From the NCBI GenBank assembly GCA_022509085.1, contig JAFLTW010000001.1:248001-312000 (forward strand): a stretch of DNA of 64,000 bases, given 5' to 3'. The translations under genes and the position numbers were made by a program. The notes beneath the pieces are model-generated. The model ran no database searches. It had not been told where the DNA came from and saw nothing but the letters and a program-made list of their open reading frames with translations. Each line of letters starts with the position of its first letter. Within the stretch, counting starts at the first letter, position 1. Positions 34,785-44,031 of this stretch are shown here, one piece after another. The stretch comes from Muribaculaceae bacterium (lineage in GTDB: Bacteria > Bacteroidota > Bacteroidia > Bacteroidales > Muribaculaceae).

Positions 34785-35972
34785 TTATTTTATCACGTCG
34801 TATTTTTTCAGCACTTTCTGAATGGCCTCCAGCGAGCGGGTCACCTGTTCCTTGGTGTGGGTGGCCATAAGCGAGTAGCGTATCAGGGTGTCTTGCGGAG
34901 CGACAGCCGGCGTAACCACCGGGTTCACGAACACTCCTTCGTCAAGAAGGTCGCGCGTCACGTGGAAGGTCTTATAGTCGTCGCGTATAAAGATGGGGAT
35001 TATAGGCGTTGACGTGTGACCTATCTCACAACCCATGGCTCTGAAATTCTCCAGGGCGTAGTTTGTGATTTCCCAGAGATGGGTCTGGCGTTCAGGCTCC
35101 GCGATGATGATGTCGAGTGCCGCACTTGCAGCCGCCGTAGAGGCCGGTGTGATGCTTGCCGTGAAGATATAGGAGCGGGAATGATGCCGAAGATAGTTTG
35201 TGATCTCCTTGTCAGTGGCGATAAACCCTCCGAGAGAGGCGAGACTCTTGGAGAACGTGCCCATAATCAGGTCAACGTCCTTGGTGAGCCCGAAATGGTC
35301 TACCACCCCGCGGCCCTGCTTCCCGAAGACGCCCAGACCGTGGGCCTCGTCGGCCATCACTGAAGCGTTGTATTTCTTTGCGAGCTTTACAATCTCGGGC
35401 ATGTTGGCCACATCGCCCTCCATAGAAAAGACAGTGTCCGTAACAATGAGTTTCACCTTGTCGGGATCACACTTCTTAAGCTGGGCCTCAAGGCTCTTCA
35501 TGTCGTTATGGCGAAACTTAAGATAGTTTGACATCGACAGCCGACGCCCCTCTATTATAGAGGCATGGTCTTGCTCGTCGAGAATGATATAGTCTTCCTT
35601 ACCCGTAAGAGTGGAAACCACACCGAGATTCACACCGAAACCGGTGGAATAGATCATTACGTCTTCCTTACCGATGTAGTCTGCGAGTTTTGCCTCCAGC
35701 TCCTTATGGATATCGAGCGTACCGTTGAGAAACGGCGAACCGGCCATACCGGTGCCATACTTCTTGGTAGCCTCTACCGCAGCCTCAATTACCTTGGGGT
35801 GGTTGGTAAGGCCCATATAACTGTTGGAGCCGAACATCAGCACCTTCTTGCCGTTCATCAGCACCTCCGTGTTCTGTTCGCTCGAAATTTCTCTGAAATA
35901 GGGATAGACGCCTACGGCCTTAGCCTTCTGAGGGGCATCATATTTTGCAAGTTTATCTTGAAGTAATCTCAT
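34785..35972 (-). CDS. spt: serine palmitoyltransferase
   Basis: A 395-residue PLP enzyme of the alpha-oxoamine synthase family. LIMGTFSKSLASLGGF holds the PLP lysine (K242) and LDEQDHASIIEGRRLS the stacking histidine (H136). MFGSNSYMGLTNHPK and GVFVNPVVTPAV are closer to the Sphingobacterium and Bacteroides serine palmitoyltransferases than to KBL. It condenses serine and an acyl-CoA to 3-ketosphinganine, the first step of sphingolipid synthesis. A longer start four codons upstream (35984) exists, but MRLLQDKLAKYDAPQKAK is the usual N-terminus. An oddity is GSPFLNGT, where most relatives have arginine in place of the proline. Confidence 0.88.
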   Translation of the reverse strand: MRLLQDKLAKYDAPQKAKAVGVYPYFREISSEQNTEVLMNGKKVLMFGSNSYMGLTNHPKVIEAAVEATKKYGTGMAGSPFLNGTLDIHKELEAKLADYIGKEDVMIYSTGFGVNLGVVSTLTGKEDYIILDEQDHASIIEGRRLSMSNYLKFRHNDMKSLEAQLKKCDPDKVKLIVTDTVFSMEGDVANMPEIVKLAKKYNASVMADEAHGLGVFGKQGRGVVDHFGLTKDVDLIMGTFSKSLASLGGFIATDKEITNYLRHHSRSYIFTASITPASTAAASAALDIIIAEPERQTHLWEITNYALENFRAMGCEIGHTSTPIIPIFIRDDYKTFHVTRDLLDEGVFVNPVVTPAVAPQDTLIRYSLMATHTKEQVTRSLEAIQKVLKKYDVIK

Positions 35973-36044
35973 ATTCTTAACCAAATCAAGCCAGTAGGGA
36001 TGAAAACTGACAGTATATTTTTACACACTATTGGCTTTACAGTG

Positions 36045-36052
36045 CAAAATTA
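36045..36052 (-). promoter_or_regulatory. -7 box of spt
   Basis: The minus strand reads TAATTTTG. A 3-of-4 -33 match (ATTG, 36071-36074) lies 18 bases upstream. The leader to the ATG at 35972 would be about 65 bases. Confidence 0.6.
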
Positions 36053-36092
36053 ACAAAACTTTTAAAAAATCAATGCTAAAAAGCCTATTTTT

Positions 36093-37352
36093 TCAATTTC
36101 TCCAGCCGTTATACAGCTTCTTGACGTCGTTCCAGTCGTAAAACGGTCCTGCTACCGCCTCGATTTCGGGCAGTATCTGCTCCTGTTCATTGAGCATTAC
36201 CTTTACCAGAACCGGTCTTCCGGCCCCTGTGATGTCCTTGAAAAACACGAGCTGGATATTACCTGCCATTGGAGCCACCTTATAGTCGGCAAAAACCTTA
36301 TAGACCTCATCGGGGGTGTCGGTACGTCCGGATGCGGCGGGTAGCCTGAGGATGGCTGCCAGGGGAATCAGATTGCCGTCGTGGCCAAATCTGAGTGTGG
36401 CCGAGGGCCGGTTGTTGCTCAACGCCTCGTCAGCGCTGTCTATTATATTGTTGAGAAGGTTGGAGGCATTGGCCACCATAAGCCCTTCGGCCGGAATATA
36501 GTCGGCGTGACCCGAATAGAAGTCGAAGTTGAACACCTGCCACAGGTCGAAAAGCTCCCCGGGAGTGAAGAGGTCGTAAAAATCTATTTTCGTTTCCATG
36601 TCCTGAATGTCTGAGGCAAGATAATAAAGACCCCACATCAGATCGGCAGCATTAACGTTTTGCTCCACATACTCCGGATTGCTGAAGAGAGAAGCCATAA
36701 GGCGCTCGGGATGAGTCATCCGTGTCTTGAATTCATCCTTATGATGGCTTAATTCCTTCTTCTTGACATCGCTCTCGGGACTGCCGTAGCAGAGATATGG
36801 CATATATCGCTGGGAAGACTCGCGGGTGATCTGAAGCGTGGGATTGAGCTCCTTGAGCCGCTCACAAAAGGCATCCATACTGAGCACGCAACGCACCACG
36901 AGGGTACTCCTTGCAGAGATGTCGATGCTGTCTTGAAACACTTCCGGATATGCCGCAAACATCCTTTCGGCTATTCCTCTGTGCTGACGCACGCCCAGGG
37001 GTGAGAGGTCTCCCCCTCTGTCCATGGCTTCCAGAAGGAGTGAGTCGAGTCGCTGGAGCCCATCCACACCCAGAGGTGTCAATGCCCCTGCTGCCTCCGC
37101 ATTGGCAAACGCATCCCTAAGCCATGTATAGTCTTTTGTACTGATAAGGTAACGCGATCCATGGCGTCCGTAATGACTTATGTAGAAGGGTGTGTATCCT
37201 TCGGGTGCCGGCGTATTCATACTTTCCGACACAGGATATGCGTAATATACTCCTCCGGTCTTGTTGAGGTCCGCTTCCATCTCCGCTCTCGTGGTCTGTC
37301 CAAAGCAGGCCAGAGAAGCGGCCAGTGCTGTAATTATCAATAGCTTTCTCAT
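36093..37352 (-). CDS. secreted histidine phosphatase (branch 2; phytase/MINPP-like)
   Basis: A 419-residue protein with a signal peptide (MRKLLIITALAASLACFGQT). The catalytic motif is ISHYGRHGSRY (R63, H64, G65), and the second motif is RFGHDGNLIPL (H324, D325), the HD form of branch-2 histidine phosphatases, which include phytases and multiple inositol-polyphosphate phosphatases. It is likely periplasmic or on the outer surface and may release phosphate from inositol or sugar phosphates. It lies 8 bases after the ABC ATPase gene, at the end of the hisS-importer unit. The substrate is an inference. Confidence 0.85.
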   Translation of the reverse strand: MRKLLIITALAASLACFGQTTRAEMEADLNKTGGVYYAYPVSESMNTPAPEGYTPFYISHYGRHGSRYLISTKDYTWLRDAFANAEAAGALTPLGVDGLQRLDSLLLEAMDRGGDLSPLGVRQHRGIAERMFAAYPEVFQDSIDISARSTLVVRCVLSMDAFCERLKELNPTLQITRESSQRYMPYLCYGSPESDVKKKELSHHKDEFKTRMTHPERLMASLFSNPEYVEQNVNAADLMWGLYYLASDIQDMETKIDFYDLFTPGELFDLWQVFNFDFYSGHADYIPAEGLMVANASNLLNNIIDSADEALSNNRPSATLRFGHDGNLIPLAAILRLPAASGRTDTPDEVYKVFADYKVAPMAGNIQLVFFKDITGAGRPVLVKVMLNEQEQILPEIEAVAGPFYDWNDVKKLYNGWRN

Positions 37353-37360
37353 ATTTCTCT

Positions 37361-38125
37361 CTATATTTTTTTTACAAAATCACCTTTTCCCTTATCAAAC
37401 ACCACATTCTTGTCGACAAACATGCCTCCTAAAGCCTCCGATTCCATCAGTTCACTTGGAGTGCCGTCAGTGATACCATCGCCGGTGAAGAGCCAGATCC
37501 TGTCGCAAAGTCTCAGGGCATCGGCTACTTCATGCGTTGAAAAGAGGATTGCCTTCCCCATCTGATGAGCAAGGTTAACTGTGGTATGAAGCAGTTCGAT
37601 CCTCGAGCCCACATCAAGAAACGAGAAGGGCTCGTCCATGATGATTATAGGGGTTTCCTGCACCAGTCCTCTGGCAATCATACCTTTCTGTCGCTCACCG
37701 TCGGAGAGCTCGCTCACGAATCTGTGGCGCAGGGCGTGGATGCCAACGGCCATCATGGCATCCTCTACAGCCATGCGGTCAAGTGGCGTCATTCTCCCCA
37801 GAAAACCTGTATGTGGTGTCCTGCCAAGCCCGACCAGCTCCTCCAGGCGGAGTCCGCCGGCCATATTCCGTTCGGTGGTTACCTCTGCAATCTTTTTGGC
37901 CAGCTCCTTGCGGCCAAGCCTTGAAAGGAGCTCACCCTCAACCCTCACCTCGCCGGCAATCGGAGCCAGGTGACCGGTCATGGTCTTGATGAGGGTTGAC
38001 TTCCCTACGCCGTTCCTTCCGATCATGGCCGTTACCTTTCCCGTTTGCAGCGACAGCGACAGGTCCGAGAGGATGGCTTTCCCCCTATATCCTATCGCAA
38101 GGTCTTTAATCTCTATCGCGTTCAT
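37361..38125 (-). CDS. ABC importer ATPase (iron-siderophore/heme/cobalamin class)
   Basis: A 254-residue ATPase with Walker A IGRNGVGKSTLIKTM (about 36), the FecE/BtuD-like signature LSDGERQKGMIARGL, Walker B IIIMDEPFSFLD and the switch histidine in LFSTHEVAD. It powers import with the adjacent permease, overlapping it by 4 bases. The class covers iron-siderophore, heme and vitamin B12 uptake; the sequence does not decide which. Confidence 0.92.
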   Translation of the reverse strand: MNAIEIKDLAIGYRGKAILSDLSLSLQTGKVTAMIGRNGVGKSTLIKTMTGHLAPIAGEVRVEGELLSRLGRKELAKKIAEVTTERNMAGGLRLEELVGLGRTPHTGFLGRMTPLDRMAVEDAMMAVGIHALRHRFVSELSDGERQKGMIARGLVQETPIIIMDEPFSFLDVGSRIELLHTTVNLAHQMGKAILFSTHEVADALRLCDRIWLFTGDGITDGTPSELMESEALGGMFVDKNVVFDKGKGDFVKKI

Positions 38126-39147
38126 GAGAAATAAGGGATACGGTTACGTCGAATGAGGAGATACAGGATTACGGGAACTCCAATTAGGGGAGTGATGATG
38201 TTCACCGGGAGAATACCGAATCCCGAAGCCGGTATTATTCCTAGCAAGGCACATAGCTCAGAGAGGAGTGCGCCGAAAACTATCGTTGCGGGGATCAGTA
38301 CCGCATGGTTCGACGAGCGGAAAAGCAGACGGCAAAGGTGAGGCACAATCAGCCCGATGAACCCTATCGGCCCGCAAAAGGCCGTGGGTACCGCCACAAG
38401 CAGACCCGTGAAGAGCAGTATCCAGCCGCGGGTACTCCTTGCCGAAAACCCAACGCTCTCCAGATACCTCTCCCCCATCAGCATAGCGTTGAGAGGTTTG
38501 ATGAAAATTATGGTCGGACACAGGATTATAAGCGACATAACTGCAAGCCATATAGCGCTCCGGAGTCTCAGACCGCTGAAACTACCCAGGCCCCACACCA
38601 GATATGAGCGTATCTCGTCGGCCGGGGCAAAGTAGTTGAGGAGCGCAATGCAGGATGAACAAAGATAACTTATCATGATGCCCACCACGAGCAGCGCCAC
38701 TCCCGACCTTATGGCACCCGAAAAGAGATAAAGCACCATTATGGCGCCCATCCCTCCGGCCAGAGCGGCCGCGGTGGAGAGAAACGGTTGCCACGCGCTG
38801 AAGAGGAATCCTCCGGCGCCGAGCATAAGGATAGCCACACCAAGCGAGGCCCCCGACGAAACGCCCAATACTGAAGGACCGGCAAGGGGGTTGTGGAAGG
38901 TGGTCTGCATCATCAGGCCTGCCACGGATAGCATGCTGCCGCAGCAGAGCGCAGCAATGGCCATCGGCAGACGCGTCTCCAGCACTATGGTGCCGACATA
39001 CGGACTCTCAGACCCATTGCCCCAAAGCACAGATGCCACCTGAGCAAAAGGTATCGCTACCGGTCCGTAAAACAAAAGGGCAAAGAACGCAACCACAAGA
39101 GCCAGCATCCCAGCGAAAAACAACGATTGCGTCCTCCTGCGGTTCAT
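38122..39147 (-). CDS. ABC importer permease, FecCD/BtuC family
   Basis: A 341-residue inner-membrane protein with about nine to ten segments. NPLAGPSVLGVSSGASLGVA is the FecCD signature, ILPVNIITPLIGVPVILYLL the typical C-terminus, and FCGPIGFIGLIVPHLCRLLF contacts the ATPase. It forms the channel for a siderophore, heme or corrinoid. It overlaps the binding-protein gene upstream and the ATPase downstream by 4 bases each. Confidence 0.94.
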   Translation of the reverse strand: MNRRRTQSLFFAGMLALVVAFFALLFYGPVAIPFAQVASVLWGNGSESPYVGTIVLETRLPMAIAALCCGSMLSVAGLMMQTTFHNPLAGPSVLGVSSGASLGVAILMLGAGGFLFSAWQPFLSTAAALAGGMGAIMVLYLFSGAIRSGVALLVVGIMISYLCSSCIALLNYFAPADEIRSYLVWGLGSFSGLRLRSAIWLAVMSLIILCPTIIFIKPLNAMLMGERYLESVGFSARSTRGWILLFTGLLVAVPTAFCGPIGFIGLIVPHLCRLLFRSSNHAVLIPATIVFGALLSELCALLGIIPASGFGILPVNIITPLIGVPVILYLLIRRNRIPYFS

Positions 39148-40292
39148 TCCCGTTTAGCTGGTAAATTCAGTTTCTCGAAATAACGTAGTGCTGATGTCGT
39201 GTCGCCGCTGAAGATTATCCTGTAGTCTTGCAGCAGACGGTCTGGGTGAAACGGGAACTCACGGAATAGCCCCGACTTCGAAGTGTCGGAGAAATAGACA
39301 TTCCTATCCTTATATGCCTTTACCTCGCCATACACGGGGTCTGCCTCCAGGATTGCCTTAAGCTGATTTCCGTCGCCGTAATGTCTCACAAGCCAGATGT
39401 CGGCATCTCCGCCTTCCATCAGCACCTGCTCTGCCGTGAGATTGAGCGAGCCCGATGAACCGTCGGCAGATTTGAAGTAGTTCCCGCCCCCGTCTTTTAT
39501 AAGCCTGGCCTGATAACTGTTGCCTCCGGGCACATACCATATCCCTTCATACATGGTCTCGGTAAGGACTTTGGGACGGAATTCCCCCGCCACATTCTCC
39601 CTTAGCAAGGCATTGTATTTTTCCTTCACGTCGTAGTAGACTCTGTCAGCCTTTTCAGAGGCTCCGACGAGCTTTCCGATCAACCGGATCCACTCAGCCC
39701 TTCCCAAGGGCGATGTCTCCTGCAGGTCGAACATCTTGATGACGGGAATGCCCAGCTTGTCTACCGCCTGCGTTTGCATTCCGTCGAAATAGCTGATTAC
39801 CAGAGCGTCGGGCTGAAGTTTGAGGATTTTCTCGGTATTCGGAGAGGCCGGCTGACCTACATCCTGAATCTCTCCGTTTTTCAAGCGTTGCTGAATGGCG
39901 GCAGACGTGACATATGAGGCGTCAAACATTCCCTTGATACTCCCTGTCTTGCCTAACTCCTCGAGTGCGGAGGCATAGATCTCGGAATCTATCACCAGTC
40001 CTGTCAGCGGCACACGGATCACTACCACATCGTCCTCCAGACCGGCCGGTATGGAGTCTTCCTCTTCCACCAGCACATAATGAGCCACGTCGTCACCTTT
40101 TGGACTTACGATATACACCTCGTCATATCCGTCCCTGTCATAGATGGCAAGAAGCTCTGACTCCTCCATTAGGTTGACGCCATGGCTACGGCTGTCGCCT
40201 TTTTTACACGACGCTAAAGCCAACGCGACCAACATTACCAATGAAAGGGTCTTGAGGCCGGTGATTATTATTTTCCCGGAATGGTTCTTCAT
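39144..40292 (-). CDS. ABC importer substrate-binding lipoprotein
   Basis: A 382-residue protein with a lipoprotein signal (LSLVMLVALALASC, cysteine at 29). The mature part has two lobes of the TroA/BtuF type: VVVIRVPLTGLVIDSEIYAS, QPASPNTEKILKLQPDALVI and LIGKLVGASEKADRVYYDVK. It delivers the ligand to the permease. The first gene after hisS, it starts one base past the hisS stop. The ligand (iron complex or corrinoid) is not determined. Confidence 0.9.
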   Translation of the reverse strand: MKNHSGKIIITGLKTLSLVMLVALALASCKKGDSRSHGVNLMEESELLAIYDRDGYDEVYIVSPKGDDVAHYVLVEEEDSIPAGLEDDVVVIRVPLTGLVIDSEIYASALEELGKTGSIKGMFDASYVTSAAIQQRLKNGEIQDVGQPASPNTEKILKLQPDALVISYFDGMQTQAVDKLGIPVIKMFDLQETSPLGRAEWIRLIGKLVGASEKADRVYYDVKEKYNALLRENVAGEFRPKVLTETMYEGIWYVPGGNSYQARLIKDGGGNYFKSADGSSGSLNLTAEQVLMEGGDADIWLVRHYGDGNQLKAILEADPVYGEVKAYKDRNVYFSDTSKSGLFREFPFHPDRLLQDYRIIFSGDTTSALRYFEKLNLPAKRE

Positions 40293-40293
40293 T

Positions 40294-41685
40294 TCAGACG
40301 AAAATCTCAGCGCCCTTTGAGATAATGGATTCGAACGATACCGTAGTCTGCTCGCCGCTTCTCATATCTTTTACAGTAGCCTTCTCCTCATTTAGTTCCT
40401 GCTCCCCTATCATCACAATGAAAGGAATTCCCTCCGCATTGGCGTAGTTGAGCTGCTTGCCTATCTTCACAGAGTCGGGATAGAGCATGGCCGACACCCC
40501 TTCGGCTCTAAGCGCCGCGACGAGCTCCAAGCCCTTCAAGGCTTCTTTCTCGCCGAAGTTCACGAACATCACCCGGGGTGTCTCGGCGGCATTCTCGGGG
40601 AAGAGATCAAGAGCAGAAAGCACATCGTAGATCCTGTCGGCTCCAAACGACAATCCTACACCTGTAATGCCGGGCATACCGAACACTCCGGTCAGGTTGT
40701 CGTAGCGGCCTCCGCCCGAGATGCTTCCCATCTCAGTGTCGAGCGCCTTCACCTCGATAATCGTGCCGGTATAATAGTTGAGGCCGCGTGCCAGTGAGAA
40801 ATCAATCTCCACCTCGGCATGGCTTTCGGAATTCTGGGAAGCCGTGACAGCCTCGTATCCTCCAAGCACTGTCTTCATCTCCTCCAGTCCGGTGTTGCCT
40901 TCGGGTGAGTCCTTTAAGATTTCCGACAACACGGAAATCTTTTCCTGATTGCTTCCCGAGAGGGTAAGGATTGGCCGCAGTTTTACCACCGCATCTTCCC
41001 CCAGGCCTTTCTCCCTAAGTTCGTTCTCCACGTTCTCGAGTCCTATCTTGTCGATTTTGTCGATGGCTACGGTGATGTCGGTCAGTTGGTCGGGAGCCCC
41101 TATGTATTCCGCAATTCCGGAGAGTATCTTGCGGTTGTTTAGCTTGATTACAGTCCTGATACGGAGCTTTCTAAACACGAAGTCGAGCAGCGTCAGGAGC
41201 TCTATCTCGTTGGTGAGCGACGGAGAACCCACAACGTCGGCGTCACACTGGTAGAATTCCCGGTAGCGACCCTTCTGGGGTCGGTCGGCACGCCATACGG
41301 GCTGAATCTGGAACCGCTTGAAGGGGAGCTGGAGCTCGTTACGGTGCATCACGACAAATCGGGCAAAGGGCACCGTGAGGTCATACCGCAGTCCCTTCTC
41401 ACACATCTGGTTGGTGAGCCGCGGCAGGTTGCGATCGGCAAGGTCGGTTTCATTCACCTTCTTCATGAAGTCGCCAGAGTTGAGCACCTTGAAAAGGAGT
41501 TTGTCGCCCTCCTCGCCATATTTCCCCATCAGTGTGGAAAGGTTTTCAATCGAGGGAGTCTCTATCTGTCGGTAGCCGAAAAGTTTGCATGCCTCGCGGA
41601 TGGTATCGAATATATAGTTTCTGCGCGCCATCTCCTCAGGCTTGAAATCTCGTGTCCCCTTGGGAATACCGGGTTTGTTTGCCAT
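40294..41685 (-). CDS. hisS: histidyl-tRNA synthetase
   Basis: A 463-residue class II synthetase. [20 protein letters not shown] is the usual start, [13 protein letters not shown] is motif 2 vicinity, [20 protein letters not shown] is the motif 2 loop, [15 protein letters not shown] is the histidine A box, and [13 protein letters not shown] with [14 protein letters not shown] contains motif 3. The C-terminal anticodon-binding domain follows. It leads a tight leftward unit with the ABC importer and phosphatase. Confidence 0.97.
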   Translation of the reverse strand: MANKPGIPKGTRDFKPEEMARRNYIFDTIREACKLFGYRQIETPSIENLSTLMGKYGEEGDKLLFKVLNSGDFMKKVNETDLADRNLPRLTNQMCEKGLRYDLTVPFARFVVMHRNELQLPFKRFQIQPVWRADRPQKGRYREFYQCDADVVGSPSLTNEIELLTLLDFVFRKLRIRTVIKLNNRKILSGIAEYIGAPDQLTDITVAIDKIDKIGLENVENELREKGLGEDAVVKLRPILTLSGSNQEKISVLSEILKDSPEGNTGLEEMKTVLGGYEAVTASQNSESHAEVEIDFSLARGLNYYTGTIIEVKALDTEMGSISGGGRYDNLTGVFGMPGITGVGLSFGADRIYDVLSALDLFPENAAETPRVMFVNFGEKEALKGLELVAALRAEGVSAMLYPDSVKIGKQLNYANAEGIPFIVMIGEQELNEEKATVKDMRSGEQTTVSFESIISKGAEIFV

Positions 41686-41723
41686 ATCTAATTCGGTTAT
41701 TTTTTCAGTATCGGTTTTCCTTG

Positions 41724-41731
41724 CAAAGTTA
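41724..41731 (-). promoter_or_regulatory. -7 box of hisS
   Basis: The minus strand reads TAACTTTG, fitting TAnnTTTG, 38 bases before the ATG. The usual -33 position falls in the M3 peptidase terminator hairpin and shows no TTTG. Confidence 0.55.
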
Positions 41732-41733
41732 CA

Positions 41734-41774
41734 TAAAAAAATTGAGTCTGACTCCTGCGGGCCAGACTCAATTT
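41734..41774 (-). terminator. intrinsic terminator of the M3 peptidase gene
   Basis: A perfect 12-base-pair stem (41739-41750 with 41763-41774), a 12-base loop and, on the minus strand, seven T in a row (41740-41734). It begins 21 bases past the peptidase stop and ends against the hisS -7 box. Confidence 0.92.
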
Positions 41775-41794
41775 ATCTTTATTTGCCAATGTTG

Positions 41795-43942
41795 TCATTT
41801 GCTGACTCTCATGATGCCGTCGCGCTCGAGAAGGGCGTCTACCGAGGGGGCTTTGCCGCGGAACTCGATGTAAAGTTCCGTAGGATCTTTCGTGCCGCCC
41901 TGCTGCATCATATGGCGGAACTTTCGTGCTGTTTCCTTGTCGAAGATGCCGTTTTCCTTGAATGCGGCGAAAGCGTCGGCGTCGAGTTCCTCGCTCCATT
42001 TATAGCCATAGTAGCCTGCTGCATAGCCTCCTGAGAACACGTGGCCGAAGGAAGGAGAGACGAAACATGCCTCAACGGGCTCGAATATCTTCACGGGCTC
42101 GATGCCTGTGGCCTCGAATTCCTCTATGTCCTGCGATGCACGCAGAGGGCTCTCGATGGTGTGGTATGCCATGTCGAGATAGCCGAATCCGAGTTGGCGC
42201 ATACATGCGTATCCGGCACCATACTGGGAAGCCTTGATGAAGTTGTCGATAAGCTCTTTCGGCATTTTCTTGCCCGTCTTGTGGTGTTTGGCAAACCCGT
42301 CGAGATACTTCTCCTGGGTGAGAAAGTTCTCGTTAAACTGTGAGAAGAGTTCCACGAAGTCGTGATATACGTTCGTGCCGCTCAGTGAGGCATATTTGGC
42401 CTCCGAGGAGAGGCCGTGAAGGGCGTGGCCAAACTCGTGGAGGAAAGTCTCTACCTCATAGGGGTTGAGAAGCACGTCTTCCTTGCCTACGGGTTTCGAG
42501 AAGTTCATTACGATGGAAATCAGCGGCAGGATCTTCGTGCCGTCATCTTCCTTACGTTCCACACGGTATTCGGTCATCCAGGCGCCGGGAGCCTTGCCGG
42601 GGCGGTAGAAGAAGTCGGCATAGAGCAGTCCGAGGATTTTCCCTTCCGGACCGTACACCTCAAACACCTTTACGTCGGGATGATAACCCGGGAGGTTCTT
42701 GTTTTCCTTAAACTTGTAGCCATATAGTTTTGTGGCCAGACCCAACACACCGTCGATGGTGTTGTTAAGCTCGAAGTAAGGTTTCATATCCTCGTCGTTG
42801 AAGGAGTAGAGCGAGTTTTTATGTTTGTCGCTCCAGAAGGTATAGTCCCAGGGCATGAGCACGAATTCGTCGTCGCCAAGCTGCTTGCGGGCGAAGTCTT
42901 GCACCTCGGCTATCTCCTTCTGCATTGCCGGGGTATAGTTGACGCGGAGATCCTCGAGCATCTCATACACCTTTTCGGGAGAGCCGGCCATAGTGTGCTG
43001 CAGCTGGTATTCGGCAAAGTTTTTCTTGCCCATAAGCTTGGCTATCTCGAGCCGGATGTTGGCGATGTCCTTAAGGATCTGGGTGTTGTCGAACTCCCCG
43101 GAAGTGTTGCGTGAATTATAAAGCCTGTAGATCTTCTCGCGCAGGTCACGATTCTCTGAATATTTGATGAAGGGACTGTAGGAGGGGAAATAGACGGTGA
43201 AAAGGTAGAGGTTTTCATCGTCGGGTTTACCCTGGGCCTCGAGCGCCTGGCGTGCCTCCTCCCTGGCTGCGGCGCGGATGCTCTCCGGCAGGCCGTCGAG
43301 CTGGTCGGCCGTCACCCACATCGTCTTCTCGGGATTCTTCATCTCGTTGGTGACGTTCTGGGCAAATTTGAGGTTGAGGTCGGAGAGCTCGGCGTTGAGC
43401 TTGCGGAATTTCTCGCGGTCTTCTCCCTGCAGGTTTGCGCCGTTGTTGGCGAAGTTGTCGTAGGTTTCCGTTATGAGTCTCAGGTCTTCGGGGGTGAGGC
43501 TGGTGTCCTTGTCACGGTTGTCGTATACAAACTTCACCTTCTCGAAGAGAGGCTGGTTGAGAATCACGTTTGTGGCCTGCTCGGAGAGAAGAGGAGTCAC
43601 CTCGGCCATGAGGTTCATCAGGGCTTCGTCGCCTGTGGCATGCTCGATGTTGCTGAGCGTGAGCACTGCGTTGTCGAGTGTCTCGCCGCTGCGTTCGAGG
43701 GCCACTATCGTGTTCTCGAATGTGGGCATGCTCCTCTGGTTCACTATAGCCTCGATTGCCTGGTTCTGGCGTTTGATGCCTTCCTCTATGGCTTCTTTGT
43801 AGTCGGCTACGGTTATCTTGTCGAAGGGAACAGCCTTATACGGCAGCGTAGACTCCTGGAGCAAGGGATTTACCCTCTGCGCGTTCAATGCTGATGTCAT
43901 GATTGCTATTGCAGAAATTGTGGTTAATAATATCTTTTTCAT
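41795..43942 (-). CDS. M3 family metallopeptidase (peptidyl-dipeptidase Dcp-like)
   Basis: A 715-residue protein with a signal peptide (MKKILLTTISAIAIMTSALN, cleavage after NA). The thimet-oligopeptidase fold carries the zinc motif HEFGHALHGL (about residue 500) with the downstream glutamate in YHDFVELFSQF. Dcp-type enzymes remove dipeptides from peptide C-termini; export suggests a periplasmic role in using dietary or cell-wall peptides. It follows the M16 peptidase gene by 89 bases and has its own terminator. Confidence 0.93.
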   Translation of the reverse strand: MKKILLTTISAIAIMTSALNAQRVNPLLQESTLPYKAVPFDKITVADYKEAIEEGIKRQNQAIEAIVNQRSMPTFENTIVALERSGETLDNAVLTLSNIEHATGDEALMNLMAEVTPLLSEQATNVILNQPLFEKVKFVYDNRDKDTSLTPEDLRLITETYDNFANNGANLQGEDREKFRKLNAELSDLNLKFAQNVTNEMKNPEKTMWVTADQLDGLPESIRAAAREEARQALEAQGKPDDENLYLFTVYFPSYSPFIKYSENRDLREKIYRLYNSRNTSGEFDNTQILKDIANIRLEIAKLMGKKNFAEYQLQHTMAGSPEKVYEMLEDLRVNYTPAMQKEIAEVQDFARKQLGDDEFVLMPWDYTFWSDKHKNSLYSFNDEDMKPYFELNNTIDGVLGLATKLYGYKFKENKNLPGYHPDVKVFEVYGPEGKILGLLYADFFYRPGKAPGAWMTEYRVERKEDDGTKILPLISIVMNFSKPVGKEDVLLNPYEVETFLHEFGHALHGLSSEAKYASLSGTNVYHDFVELFSQFNENFLTQEKYLDGFAKHHKTGKKMPKELIDNFIKASQYGAGYACMRQLGFGYLDMAYHTIESPLRASQDIEEFEATGIEPVKIFEPVEACFVSPSFGHVFSGGYAAGYYGYKWSEELDADAFAAFKENGIFDKETARKFRHMMQQGGTKDPTELYIEFRGKAPSVDALLERDGIMRVSK

Positions 43943-43976
43943 ATCCTATGGTGATTGGGTATCATCTCAAACAGAG

Positions 43977-44012
43977 TCCCCCACAGACGCGTCATCCGGC
44001 GCATCCGTGGGA
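43977..44012 (-). terminator. imperfect hairpin after the M16 peptidase gene
   Basis: A GC-rich stem of about 13 pairs (43977-43991 with 44000-44012) including a bulge and two G-U pairs, 20 bases past the M16 stop. No T-run follows, so it may be a weak terminator or a 3' stabiliser. Confidence 0.5.
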
Positions 44013-44031
44013 GACGGTAATTCATTGGAAT

